This document shows positions 13,609 to 22,435 of a stretch of 64,000 bases of DNA, piece after piece. Source of the stretch: Helicoverpa zea (lineage: Eukaryota; Arthropoda; Insecta; Lepidoptera; Noctuidae); NCBI RefSeq assembly GCF_022581195.2, contig NC_061455.1:4832120-4896119 (forward strand). The letters are read 5' to 3'. The position numbers and the translations under genes were made by a program. How positions within the stretch are numbered: the first letter of the stretch is position 1; the number at the start of each line of letters is the position of its first letter. The notes below the pieces were generated by a model that worked only from the letters and a program-made list of their open reading frames with translations, was not told the origin of the DNA and did not search any database.

Positions 13609-13688
13609 GCAATTTTGCCCCACTACTTGATTACCATTTTTGTTGAACTTAACAGACAAAAGTGGTAATAAAGAGTCGGCATTATTGC
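13609..13688 (+). ncRNA. candidate pre-miRNA hairpin, unit 4
   Basis: Nearly identical to unit 3, with the same altered 5' arm. The loop is tgaacttaacag. Spacer DNA on both sides aligns with the spacers around units 3 and 5, showing local tandem duplication of a ~300-bp unit. Confidence 0.55.
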
Positions 13689-13910
13689 CTTCCGTTGCAG
13701 TGAAGTTTCGGCTAATACTTGTACATTTAGAACTAATACATTTACATAAGTCTTAAGGACACTTGTGTTGTTTGAAATTACAACCTAAACTAAATAATGA
13801 TGTTATAAATTATATAAAATAATTAAAATAAAAGCCAAGCTTTTTTTAGCTGAGCTAAAAGTCTTGTGTTGTATAGCGCTGTTCTTGATGTTGATGTTAT
13901 GTTGTCTGCA

Positions 13911-13989
13911 GCAACATTGTCGACAGCATTATTACCATTTTTGTTGAACTTAACAGACAAAAGTGGTAATAAAGAGTCGGCATTATTGC
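13911..13989 (+). ncRNA. candidate pre-miRNA hairpin, unit 5
   Basis: The outer stem pairs gcaacattgtcgac with gtcggcattattgc, and the inner stem and loop follow the family pattern. The third outer base pair has become a U-G wobble, which still pairs only if the + strand is the transcript. Confidence 0.6.
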
Positions 13990-14194
13990 CATCCATTGCA
14001 GGCAAGCTTCAGCTAATACTCGGTTAAATATTAACGACATATACATAACTACATAAGTATTTATTTTAAATATTAAAGATACTTACATGTGTAGGGTACT
14101 TGAGATTACAATCCAATTTAAAGTATGATGTTCTAAATTAAATCAATTTATAATTAAAATTAAAGAAGCAAATGCAAAATATCGCACCAGTATC

Positions 14195-14583
14195 TAAGGG
14201 TGCGTCCACATCTGGCAAATGTGCCGCGAATGTGCAGCTCGCGAGCCGTTTGCGACCTGCCCGCGAGCTGCGCGCGTGCATTTTTGTTCGTGCGCCGCTT
14301 CTGCGCCACCCGCGCGCCCGACCTAAGCGCCCCGTAAACGATCAGCGCGCAGGCGGCGCGCGACGCGCTCTTTATTAAATAATAAACGGAACTGTAAGGG
14401 CGAGAACTGAGTGCGCGCAGATCGCGCGCCGCTCGCGCGCTCTATACGAGCCTTGCATGAGTTGCGCTAAAGAGGCGCACCAAGCTATTGCAGTGACTGC
14501 ACGCGCGCAGCTCGCGGGCAGGTGGCAAACGGCTCGCGAGCTGCGCATTCGCGGCACATTCGCCAGATGTGGACGCACCCTAA
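14195..14583. mobile_element. 383-bp GC-rich MITE, Harbinger-like (TAA target duplication)
   Basis: The element runs 14198-14580 and is flanked by TAA at 14195-14197 and 14581-14583. The terminal inverted repeats are about 83 nt (14198-14280 and 14498-14580), start gggtgcgtccacatctggc, and differ at about four positions. The GC-rich, CpG-rich body contrasts sharply with its surroundings. It sits between hairpin units 5 and 6 and pushes them about 390 bp further apart. Reading frames inside it are not genes. Confidence 0.85.
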
Positions 14584-14618
14584 GAGTCGTTGTTGATGTC
14601 GACGAGGCGTTGTTCGCA

Positions 14619-14697
14619 GCAATATTGCCGACAGCTGTATTACCATTTTTGTTGAAGTTAACAGACAAAAGTGGCAATAAAGAGTCGGCATTATTGC
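14619..14697 (+). ncRNA. candidate pre-miRNA hairpin, unit 6
   Basis: Canonical unit: gcaatattgccgac pairs with gtcggcattattgc, and the inner ttaccatttttgt pairs with acaaaagtggcaa. One inner pair is lost where gtggtaa became gtggcaa. It is preceded by gttgatgtcgacgaggcgtt. Confidence 0.6.
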
Positions 14698-14911
14698 CAT
14701 CCCTTGCAGCGAAGCTTCGGCTATTTGCTTAAGTAATAACATAACAGGACATATTTATAATAAATGCAATCATTTACCCAAACATATTGTTTTTTATAAA
14801 TTTTAAAGATAACTTGGTTAAAATGACTAGTCTTTTAAATTAGTAGTCCTTTTAAGGCGATGGCGATGAAAATGCAGCGCTCACGTTGATGCTGATGTGG
14901 TGTTGTCTGCA

Positions 14912-14990
14912 GCAATATTGCCGACAGCTGTATTACCATTTTTGTTGAAGTTAACAGACAAAAGTGGTAATAAAGAGTCGGCACGATTGC
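14912..14990 (+). ncRNA. candidate pre-miRNA hairpin, unit 7
   Basis: Canonical unit of 79 nt with loop tgaagttaacag. The 3' outer arm reads gtcggcacgattgc, which keeps most outer pairs. Confidence 0.6.
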
Positions 14991-15164
14991 CGTCCATTGC
15001 AATGAAGCTTTGCCTATGTCTGCTAAAAGAAAATATAAGATGCATTTAAGTATAGAAAAGTAATTTAGTTTTTAAAGTCATGAGAATCCACGTAATATAC
15101 AATAAATTGAATAAATAATTACAAATGATTCTTCTAGCTGACGAGCCGACGAGTGTAGATCCTT

Positions 15165-15255
15165 GCAATATTGATCTATTCTTTTCTTGCCCCATTTTTG
15201 TAGAAGTTAGCACTCAAAAGTGGTAAGTAAAGAATACACAGTATGTCTATTATTG
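15165..15255 (+). ncRNA. candidate pre-miRNA hairpin, unit 8 (covarying)
   Basis: The core stem is 15178-15235. The outer gccgac/gtcggc pairing of the canonical units is replaced on both sides, by attctttt and taaagaat, which again pair. The inner stem joins ccatttttg with caaaagtgg. The change on both sides is compensatory, indicating that the structure and not only the sequence is kept. Confidence 0.55.
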
Positions 15256-15328
15256 GAAGTGCAGACAATGGCTGGCAGCGTAGCAGAGACATGCAACATT
15301 TCTGGATATCAATGAGGGTTTGTTCGTA

Positions 15329-15372
15329 GCAACATTGTCGATAGCTGTATTGCCATTTTTGTTGAAGTTTAA
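15329..15372 (+). ncRNA. hairpin unit 9, 5' arm only (disrupted)
   Basis: The 5' arm gcaacattgtcgatagctg followed by ttgccatttttgttgaagttt matches the family. The 3' arm is missing because a TIR element begins at 15373. Beyond that element (after 15593) I cannot recover the 3' arm. The unit is presumably non-functional. Confidence 0.6.
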
Positions 15373-15593
15373 CCGACACGAGCCGGCCTACTTCCAAAGC
15401 TGGCCCCATGGTTGAGACCAATGCCATTCTTTAGACCCACACGACGGACGAACAGCGTTGGGGCCTATATTAAGGCCAATGCGTTGAGTTCCTCCAATAT
15501 AGACTTCAACGGTACTCACCCAACGTCTGGATCTACAAAATGGCATTGGTCCCAATGCTGAGCAAGCGCTGGCAGTAGCCCGGCTCGTGTCGG
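15373..15593. mobile_element. 221-bp TIR element inserted in hairpin unit 9
   Basis: Terminal inverted repeats of 20 nt with one mismatch lie at 15373-15392 and 15574-15593, beginning ccgacacgagccgg. Internally, an accaatgccatt block on the left has its complement aatggcattggt on the right. The target duplication is at most a short aa. No coding capacity is visible. Confidence 0.75.
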
Positions 15594-15934
15594 AACAAGC
15601 CTGCGAGAAACATAAATATTTAATACAATGATTAGAGACAAACAACGAGGGAAACATTCTGTTTTAAGTTTTGAATAAACACTTGGTACAGAATAAGAAA
15701 TTATTATAAAATTTAGAAAGAGTCTAGCGACGAGCTGCGTCACGTTGATTATTGCGATATTTACCTAACTATCCTTACAACTACGCAATTGGCTAATCTC
15801 CTTACATAACTTTAGCCGGTACTTAATCGGCTTGGAGGATATCATCATGTTCATTTATTTTTTAGTGTCAATTAAAATAATGGTCTGCATGGACGGCATC
15901 TTGCTCTTATTTGTAGATACGATTGTTGATGATT

Positions 15935-16013
15935 GCAATAGGGTGTTGTCTTTTGTTACCATTTTTGTTATAATTTCGAAACAAAATTGGTAATAAAACT
16001 TACACATTATCGC
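15935..16013 (+). ncRNA. candidate pre-miRNA hairpin, unit 10 (diverged)
   Basis: A 79-nt unit with outer gcaata near tatcgc and a strong inner stem, ttaccatttttgtt with aacaaaattggtaa. The spacer no longer aligns with the other units, but the hairpin does, which suggests selection on the stem. Confidence 0.5.
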
Positions 16014-16154
16014 TATTATTTTCTGTGCGGGTCGGAATACCTGTAAAAACCTGAAAATAATAAATTATGGAAAATAAATAATTAAAAATGGAAAATAACA
16101 ATTTTTATTGGAATGAGAGATTTGGTGTCCAATGTGATGACTTATATTGTTATA

Positions 16155-16260
16155 CTAGCTGTTGCCCGCAACTTCGTCTGCTTGGGTAATATAGAATCGT
16201 CAAAATACTACTTATCCCGTAGGTGCATTCTTTCACGTGACAGTATAATTAGGATTAGCA
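16155..16260. repeat. transposon end fragment
   Basis: The string tagctgttgcccgcaacttc followed by gtctgcttggg is the sort of terminal sequence that recurs in lepidopteran interspersed elements. Only this end is recognisable. Confidence 0.4.
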
Positions 16261-16484
16261 CTTAGCAGTCGCATAGATTCATTGATCAAGGTTGTGTTGT
16301 GGATGTGACCATTTATCTAAACAAAAGAAGTAAAGTTTGTGACGTTGTTCAGCCAATTTGGAAAATTATTACGTATGGTGCGTAAGTAATTTTCACAGGA
16401 AACAGCTATAATCTATGTCTACATGCTTTGAGTCTGACAAAGCTGTCATTTGTACATTTTCTGCAGCTGCTGCGACTAATTAGA

Positions 16485-16650
16485 AGCCAGAAAGTCTGTC
16501 AGTCTTACCATGGATATCGTCTTGTGTAGTTGTCTGGATTGTAGATAGGTAGTCGCTCCAAGCAAAATATTGGTACTCAAACAGATTCGGTGACTGGAAG
16601 CCAACACCAACATAGTTGGGGAATAGCTGGATGGATGATAAAATGAGTCA
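16485..16650 (+). repeat. SINE-like dispersed repeat, diverged copy
   Basis: It contains gtctgtcagtctta, tagtcgctccaagcaaaata, ttggtactcaaa, gactggaagccaacaccaac and atagttggggaatagctgga in the order of the 28511-28793 copy, and ends in ggatgat. Confidence 0.7.
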
Positions 16651-16700
16651 TCATCATCAGCAGGCGCATAGGGTAGGATAGTTTCACTTACTCACTATGG

Positions 16701-17065
16701 TAAGGCTGACCCCACATTAGGCGTGCGCGATCCTCGGGCGTGTGAGTAGCGCGGGCGTCGCGAGCGCGCTGCGTGAACGTCGCGTTTTGCTGCCCTGCGG
16801 AATGTGTGAAGAGTGCAAGCGACGCGCCCGCGGCGAGCACGCGGCGCTCGAGTTGCGTTCTTACCCCTTCGCCCGCTATCCCCGCCGCCTGCTAAACGCC
16901 TTAGCAGTTAAACGTCAAGGAGAGCGGCGCGTGCGCGCAGCGAGCGCGCTGCAAATGCCGCAGGGCAGCAAAACGCGACGCTCACGCAACGCGCTCGCGA
17001 CGCACGCGCGGCGCCCGCGCTACTCACACGCCCGAGGATCGCGCACGCCTAATGTGGTGGCCTAA
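16701..17065. mobile_element. 359-bp GC-rich MITE, Harbinger-like (TAA target duplication)
   Basis: The element runs 16704-17062 between TAA copies at 16701-16703 and 17063-17065. Long inverted repeats contain ccacattaggcgtgcgcgat. The right arm carries about 11 nt that the left lacks, so the arms are about 90-100 nt with one gap. The 107-codon frame at 16742-17065 is an artefact of this GC-rich body. Confidence 0.8.
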
Positions 17066-18140
17066 GCCGGGACTCCACCGAAATGTTTGCATTAGTTCAC
17101 GAATAGGCAAAATGTACGTATCTGTGAGAGTCCACTTCATGTGTTCGTACTTGAAACCTGCAGTTTTGCCAAGATTTTCAGAATGTACGCTCGCAATTTG
17201 TCATTTCTTGGTGGACCCAGCAAATCAAAAGAAACATAAGTGTTGTATACTGTGCGTCACTACTGCACACCGGGAAAATTTCGCTCTTGCGGAAGACGTT
17301 TATATACCATATTTTGTGTCACACGTAAACAGGACGACAGTAAGTATCCACCGAAACACTTTCAAAGATCTGATGAACGAACAAATCAGACCTGACTTGG
17401 TCACCTGGGGCCAATCAGAGCTCTATGAAGCGATAATACGCTTTGGCTCCTACTGTTATTGTGGTTTCTGCAAATTTATTCACCTCATTCTACGATGAAT
17501 GTAATTCTGATGGTACTATTAAGAACACTTGCTTAGCGCAGAAGATGACGTTGGCAGGTCAACTCTTTTGACTTCTCGAATAGGATACCATTGGTTTTTG
17601 TGCAATGCACACCTGCAATGCATTCTGGATTAGGATAGGATATAGGTGGATAGGATTTGCAACAGAGAACAATTCTGTCTTTGTGATTAAATGACATCAA
17701 ACGTAGTTTTATATAAAAGGTGTTTTTTAGGGGTTTTAGACTTGGCTCGGGTCTTACTGAGACTGTTCGTAATCGTGAACAGTGTATTTGCGATCAGAAG
17801 TTGAAAGTAAGCATGTCTCTGGAATGCGACGCGTAATTTGTACGTTTTCAGACGCATAAAGCATTTTACGTGTGTATGGTATTAAATAGAGAGAGCTCCC
17901 ATTTCTTATCTGCACTTTGTATCTGGGCTTGTTTTTAAAGCTACAGAATCCTACATTACCTACCTCACGCTTAGCAGCGCTTGTGAGAGATAGATCCTCA
18001 TTTCTTCTAGGATTAAGTTTACATATTTTGCATCAGAAAAAATAATTAAGGTCTACTTAATACTACTCACTCAAAGTAATTTGTTTTAAGGCCACCACAT
18101 TAGTGGAAGATAAGCTAAACTATGTTTATGAAAAAATCCT
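17066..18140. other. gene-free stretch with one unexplained frame
   Basis: A frame of 148 codons (17052-17498, +) starts within the MITE edge and shows no domain, signal peptide or homologous motif that I recognise. It contains many cysteines but no regular pattern. I do not call it a gene. The rest is AT-rich DNA without supported features. Confidence 0.4.
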
Positions 18141-18144
18141 GATA

Positions 18145-18505
18145 TGAACTCCATCTGTAACTTTAAATGATAATTAATTGTTCCACTAAAGTCATAATTT
18201 TTGACATAATGTTCAAAAAATAATTTAGATGGCACCGTTTTAAATTTGGCTGAGAACTATTAATTTTCTTTTCATCAAGGTAATAATTATAGTTGGATTT
18301 TGATGTGGCACGGCAAACTGACAAACACTATTGAAATGTCTATCGAAAAATTACACTACGTGTTAAAATATGGTGAATTACGGAAAATACACAACTCCAT
18401 CTGTTGAAATAATAATCCTCTATAAAGAATGTATGGTAATATTGTCATTTACCACCTCGCTCCTTTGACAAATTTGATGTATTTTATTTACCACAGATGG
18501 AGCTA
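18145..18505. repeat. possible TIR repeat bounded by ctccatctgt
   Basis: The motif ctccatctgt occurs at about 18149 and 18388 and in reverse complement at about 18496-18505. The outer pair could be ends of an old element of about 360 bp, but the similarity beyond 11 nt is weak. Confidence 0.3.
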
Positions 18506-18615
18506 CTTTAACCTTGGCTAAACAAAATTTTCATATTTTTTTTTTCTTCCAAAGTTACTTATAAAGGTGTGATTTTCTGTGTAAAGATTAATAATAGGCC
18601 GATCAACTAATATAA

Positions 18616-18720
18616 GTACGGTAGACTGCACATCAGTGGTAACTGTCGTGCACCTTAACGCAATAGTAATAAGTACGATTTTCCTATAAAACTGTTACCA
18701 CTGACCTGCAGTTGACTGTA
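18616..18720. mobile_element. small (~105-bp) TIR element
   Basis: The left end gtacggtagactgcacatca continues gtggtaac; the right end reads gttaccactgacctgcag then ttgactgtac. The two are inverted repeats of about 28 nt with a few mismatches around a core of about 50 nt. It is a short non-autonomous DNA element with no coding capacity. Confidence 0.6.
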
Positions 18721-19540
18721 CATCATTCAAATGTACAGTTTTGACAAATAGATTGTGTGTCGTAATATTTTACATCTTGAATTCACAAAATTAATCATAT
18801 CTTTTGATAGAGTGAATCGATTTCGATGAAACAAAAACTAAGTAATACCCCAAGTTACGTAGAATTTTTGTATATAAGCATTGTCTGCATTTAATTCGTA
18901 GATTTTACGTGAATCGCGAGCAAACAAACAGATAAACAGACAAACAGACAAAAATGATGGAAATGGGTTCTGTTAGTTATCCTTTAAAATGCTGGCAATT
19001 TTTTTTGTAAATTTCTTCAATGTACAAAAATTACTTTTCTACAGATTTATTATATGTAGGTATAGATATAGATTGATGACAATGAGTCATTCTCCTATGA
19101 ATACCTATTGACATCAGGCTGATTAACATTGTTGTTAAAGTTCGGATGCAAAAGAGTTTATAAGGAATCGACACAATTTGATACACCAGTGTTACTTTTT
19201 GATGAAGAGTACGTATCTGTTAAATATAGTGGCTACATTATTATTTTTTATGTCAAATAAGCAATATTACAAAACTCAGCAATATTACAAACTTACACAT
19301 AGAGTATCATAGTCCATCTTCTAAATGGTGAAGAGTTGTTGAATTTTCAACAAGGACGCCGTGAACATCGTAAGCGACAAGCCTAGTCGTCAATGCCTAT
19401 CGCTTAAGTACCATGTTTTTTTGCATTCAAAGCGTCGCGTCGCGTCGCATCACACTCGGCACTCACGTAGGATATTCCGATATCGACCAACAGTCAATGC
19501 AGCGTTTTTTTTTTGTTGAATGACGATGATGTTGACGTTG
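18721..19540. other. no gene recognised
   Basis: AT-rich DNA between the small TIR element and hairpin unit 11. A tandem gcgtcgcgtc run lies near 19432-19447. Nothing else is supported. Confidence 0.4.
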
Positions 19541-19546
19541 TCTATA

Positions 19547-19625
19547 GCAATATTGCCGACAGCTGTATTACCATTTTTGTTGAAATTAACAGACAAAAGT
19601 GGTAATAAAGAGTCGACATTAGTGC
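19547..19625 (+). ncRNA. candidate pre-miRNA hairpin, unit 11
   Basis: A canonical 79-nt unit about 3.5 kb beyond unit 10. The inner stem ttaccatttttgt/acaaaagtggtaa and the loop tgaaattaacag are intact. The outer arm gtcgacattagtgc has lost two pairs. A gttgacgttgtc block precedes it. Confidence 0.6.
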
Positions 19626-19795
19626 TTCTTTCTGCAGTGACCGTACGTATGGAGAAAGGTGATTGCTGAAACACACTTAATTACACTATTCTACAATACA
19701 ATATTATGAAAATGTTATTCCCAGTATAGTAGCAAATAGTTCCATGAGGCGAATAGTGACGATTCGGCGCAGTTGTCGACGAGGCGTTGTACGTA

Positions 19796-19874
19796 GCAAC
19801 ATTGCGGACAGCTGTATTACCATTTTTGTTGAAGTTAACAGACAAAAGTGGTAATAAAGAGTCGGCGTTATTGC
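19796..19874 (+). ncRNA. candidate pre-miRNA hairpin, unit 12
   Basis: A canonical 79-nt unit: gcaacattgcggac pairs with gtcggcgttattgc and the inner stem is intact. It is preceded by gttgtcgacgaggcgttgta, close to the block upstream of unit 6. Confidence 0.6.
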
Positions 19875-20070
19875 TGATTATTGAAGTGTGAATAATAGGT
19901 ATAGTTCTGTAATAAACACATAGATTTTATGACATTTTACAGATACATTTTTACACATTTTATACACAAAATAGTATCAAAGTAATATATATAATTATTT
20001 AAGTAAAATACAGTTTAACAGTTTATCTTCTACATTGAAGTGTAGGCGTCGACGTCCACCGTTGATAGTA

Positions 20071-20148
20071 GCAACATTGTTTTGTCTTTTATTACAGTTT
20101 TGTTTTATTCGCACACAAAAGTCGTAATAAAAGAACAAACACGATTGC
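20071..20148 (+). ncRNA. candidate pre-miRNA hairpin, unit 13 (covarying)
   Basis: The most diverged unit. Ten consecutive pairs join cttttattac with gtaataaaag, and ttttgt joins acaaaa around the loop. The outer ttttgt/gaacaaa pairing replaces the gccgac/gtcggc of canonical units. A ggcgtcgacgtccaccgttg block lies upstream. Confidence 0.55.
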
Positions 20149-22365
20149 TACCCCCGCTGCGTAGATAAGCTTCTAAAAATATAATTACCTACAATACAAT
20201 CACATTTTTTTATGAAATGAAAATGCTGAATTGATGATATTTTTTATGAAATATCTGGATTTTTCGTATTGATTATTCCAGTGCAATAATATTGCATATG
20301 ACTAGGTTCTTCTAACTAAATAACTATAATTTTTTCTAAATTCCTAATTTGATTAACTATGATGACAACCCCCCCTTGAAAGAAAAAGATAGGATTTAAA
20401 TTGGTATTTATTTTCAGTTTTTTTTTATATATACTACCTCATTTTATATAAATACATATATACTGCATATGCAAGCTACAAGGTATAGAAAATGCGAAGC
20501 TACATCTAAATCCAACTAACTTTCCTATTAACCGGAATTACAGTTTGAAAAGCAAGACTAGACTGAAAAGCAAATAGGTAAGTATTCCAGAGAGATCTTA
20601 CTGAAATTACACAGCTGTACCTTGTGGGAAACTCTACGATTTTACTGAAAGCTAGGAAAATATTACACAGTCCTTTCACCGTTACGTTCAACATATTTAA
20701 TTCGGTTAAAAGTCTTTATCAGCGTAAGTAAATGTTTGTTTTTATGCTTGAGCACATAAAGAAATTGATTTTGTTTTTTCAGGACAAGGACGTTTTATTA
20801 TTTTATTTATTTCAACTCCGTGAAAGAATTGAGTATGAATTATATATTTCTTATTTATTTATTTATAAAAAAATGTTTTATACACTACTTGCACGTTTAA
20901 GTACTATCTACCTAGCATCAAGCAAAATTTCACAAGAATAGCTAAAGATATCATTAATGTACCTCCCTACGTTACCTAACCATATCAAAAATATCATTTC
21001 TAAAACTTCGAAATGCAAAACTTTAATAGAAATTACTTCTATACAGCCAAACTTGGCGCTCTGCAAACGCCAAACGCAATACGCGTGATGACTGTAATAT
21101 TATCATTCGAAGTTATGCCAACAATACACGCTATGATTGGAACAGTCGCCGCAACGACAATCCTTAAACAGCTTGTGACTGTGCAGTCATCGCCCCCCAA
21201 CCCCGACCTTCCTCAACAATTGGCAGACGACCATTTTCCGTAATTAGCATACCAGTAGTGCAACTGCACTGAAACTGCAAGTGCAGTACACGATCTAACT
21301 TTAATCGAAAGAAAAATTATGTAATTATTGTGTATCGCCCAGTTTTCATTTTTCCATCATGAAAGTTTAAGCTTGCCAGCGAGACTAGTAGAATCATTCG
21401 AATTATCGAGAGGTTTGGAAGTCAAATGGGGAATCCTTTGCCCAGCAGTGGGACATTAAGTACCGATTAGGAAAGAGAAAGATATAACTAATGTTATGTA
21501 CCTTTCAGAGAAAATTCTAGAATAAACATTTACCATACTGCAGTTATTTTATTTCATGATCGGCACAACATCATTCTATTTATACCCACGGCGTAGTACC
21601 GACACGGTCGTACTTACTACGTTTACGTCCATCTATTTTTACGTAACGGCGTAGTTCATCACTTACCTACCTCAACCCAGTGAGTGTTATCGCTCTGACT
21701 ATACAATGGTCGGTTAGGTATACATGTTTACCTAGACTCGATGGCATGACGATATAAGTACTTAGGTATTACATAACTTCAATGCCACTGCGCAATATCA
21801 AAGTACGAATCAATTTTTTACACTCTTTTCTCTCGGCGTTCATAAAATTGGTACTTACACTAGTACATAATAAGTATTTTTTATGGTTTGTTCTTCGTAC
21901 TTATGTTATCAGCTATTTACTTCACGCTTATGTACTTTAAACCATGACCTACCGCAATGGTTTTAGAATTTTCTGGAATATTGTAAGTGTTCATTTGTTT
22001 TGTGAGTTTATATCCTTTTGTTAATAAAAAATCTATTCTTAGTAGACAGTTTATGTATTTGTAGCTGATATAACCATTATCTACCAAAATTGCTACAGAA
22101 GATTTTAAGTGTTCATTCTTAACAATTTTATTGCTATGGACGCAGTTCTGATGAAAACCATTTGACTAGATTTATTTAATAGTCTATGGACGAATAGCTA
22201 ACAATGATCTTTGCCTATCTCAATTACTGGACGAGTTTATTACCAACGATCAGAAAGGATTGTAATAGCTCATTTGAACCAATATTAATAGTTCCTAATA
22301 TTATTAGTGTCTGACTGTCGCGCTTTCATGCTAAAACTACTAAACAGATTTAAAGGCAAGCTGGA
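20149..22365. other. gene-free stretch
   Basis: No supported gene. A segment at about 21425-21480 contains cctttgcccagcagtgggac, a tail found on lepidopteran retroposon fragments. Other open frames here (20732-20941, 21013-21243) show no domain. Confidence 0.45.
21425..21485 (+). repeat. retroposon tail fragment
   Basis: Contains ggggaatcctttgcccagca then gtgggac, matching in inverse sense the fragment cccactgctgggcacaggcc at 27595. Only the tail is left. Confidence 0.5.
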
Positions 22366-22435
22366 TAGTCTACTGACTATCCGTAACGACTGCCAAAGAT
22401 GTTCGAATTACAGCCGGGACCCACCACGGAAGAAT
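22365..22435 (-). repeat. SINE-like dispersed repeat, short fragment
   Basis: The order gactatccgtaacgactgcc, aaagatgttcgaatta, cagccgggaccca is the complement of the first part of the copy at 28511-28793. Confidence 0.65.

Noticed and set aside
14172..14742. Several open frames of 68-100 codons on both strands
   Set aside because: They lie in the GC-rich MITE 14198-14580 and hairpin unit 6; stop codons are rare only because of base composition.
16742..17065. Arg/Ala-rich 107-codon frame
   Set aside because: Entirely within the TAA-flanked MITE.
17052..17498. 148-codon cysteine-containing frame
   Set aside because: Starts at the MITE edge, no signal peptide, no ordered Cys pattern, no recognised family. 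Left open but not called.
12870..20148. CRISPR-like array
   Set aside because: Repeat units are hairpins of 79 nt with spacers of hundreds of bases in a eukaryotic genome; no cas-like genes.
12870..20148. Hairpin units as a MITE family
   Set aside because: No target duplication flanks the units, neighbouring spacers are co-duplicated, and stems covary. Not fully excluded without a genome search.
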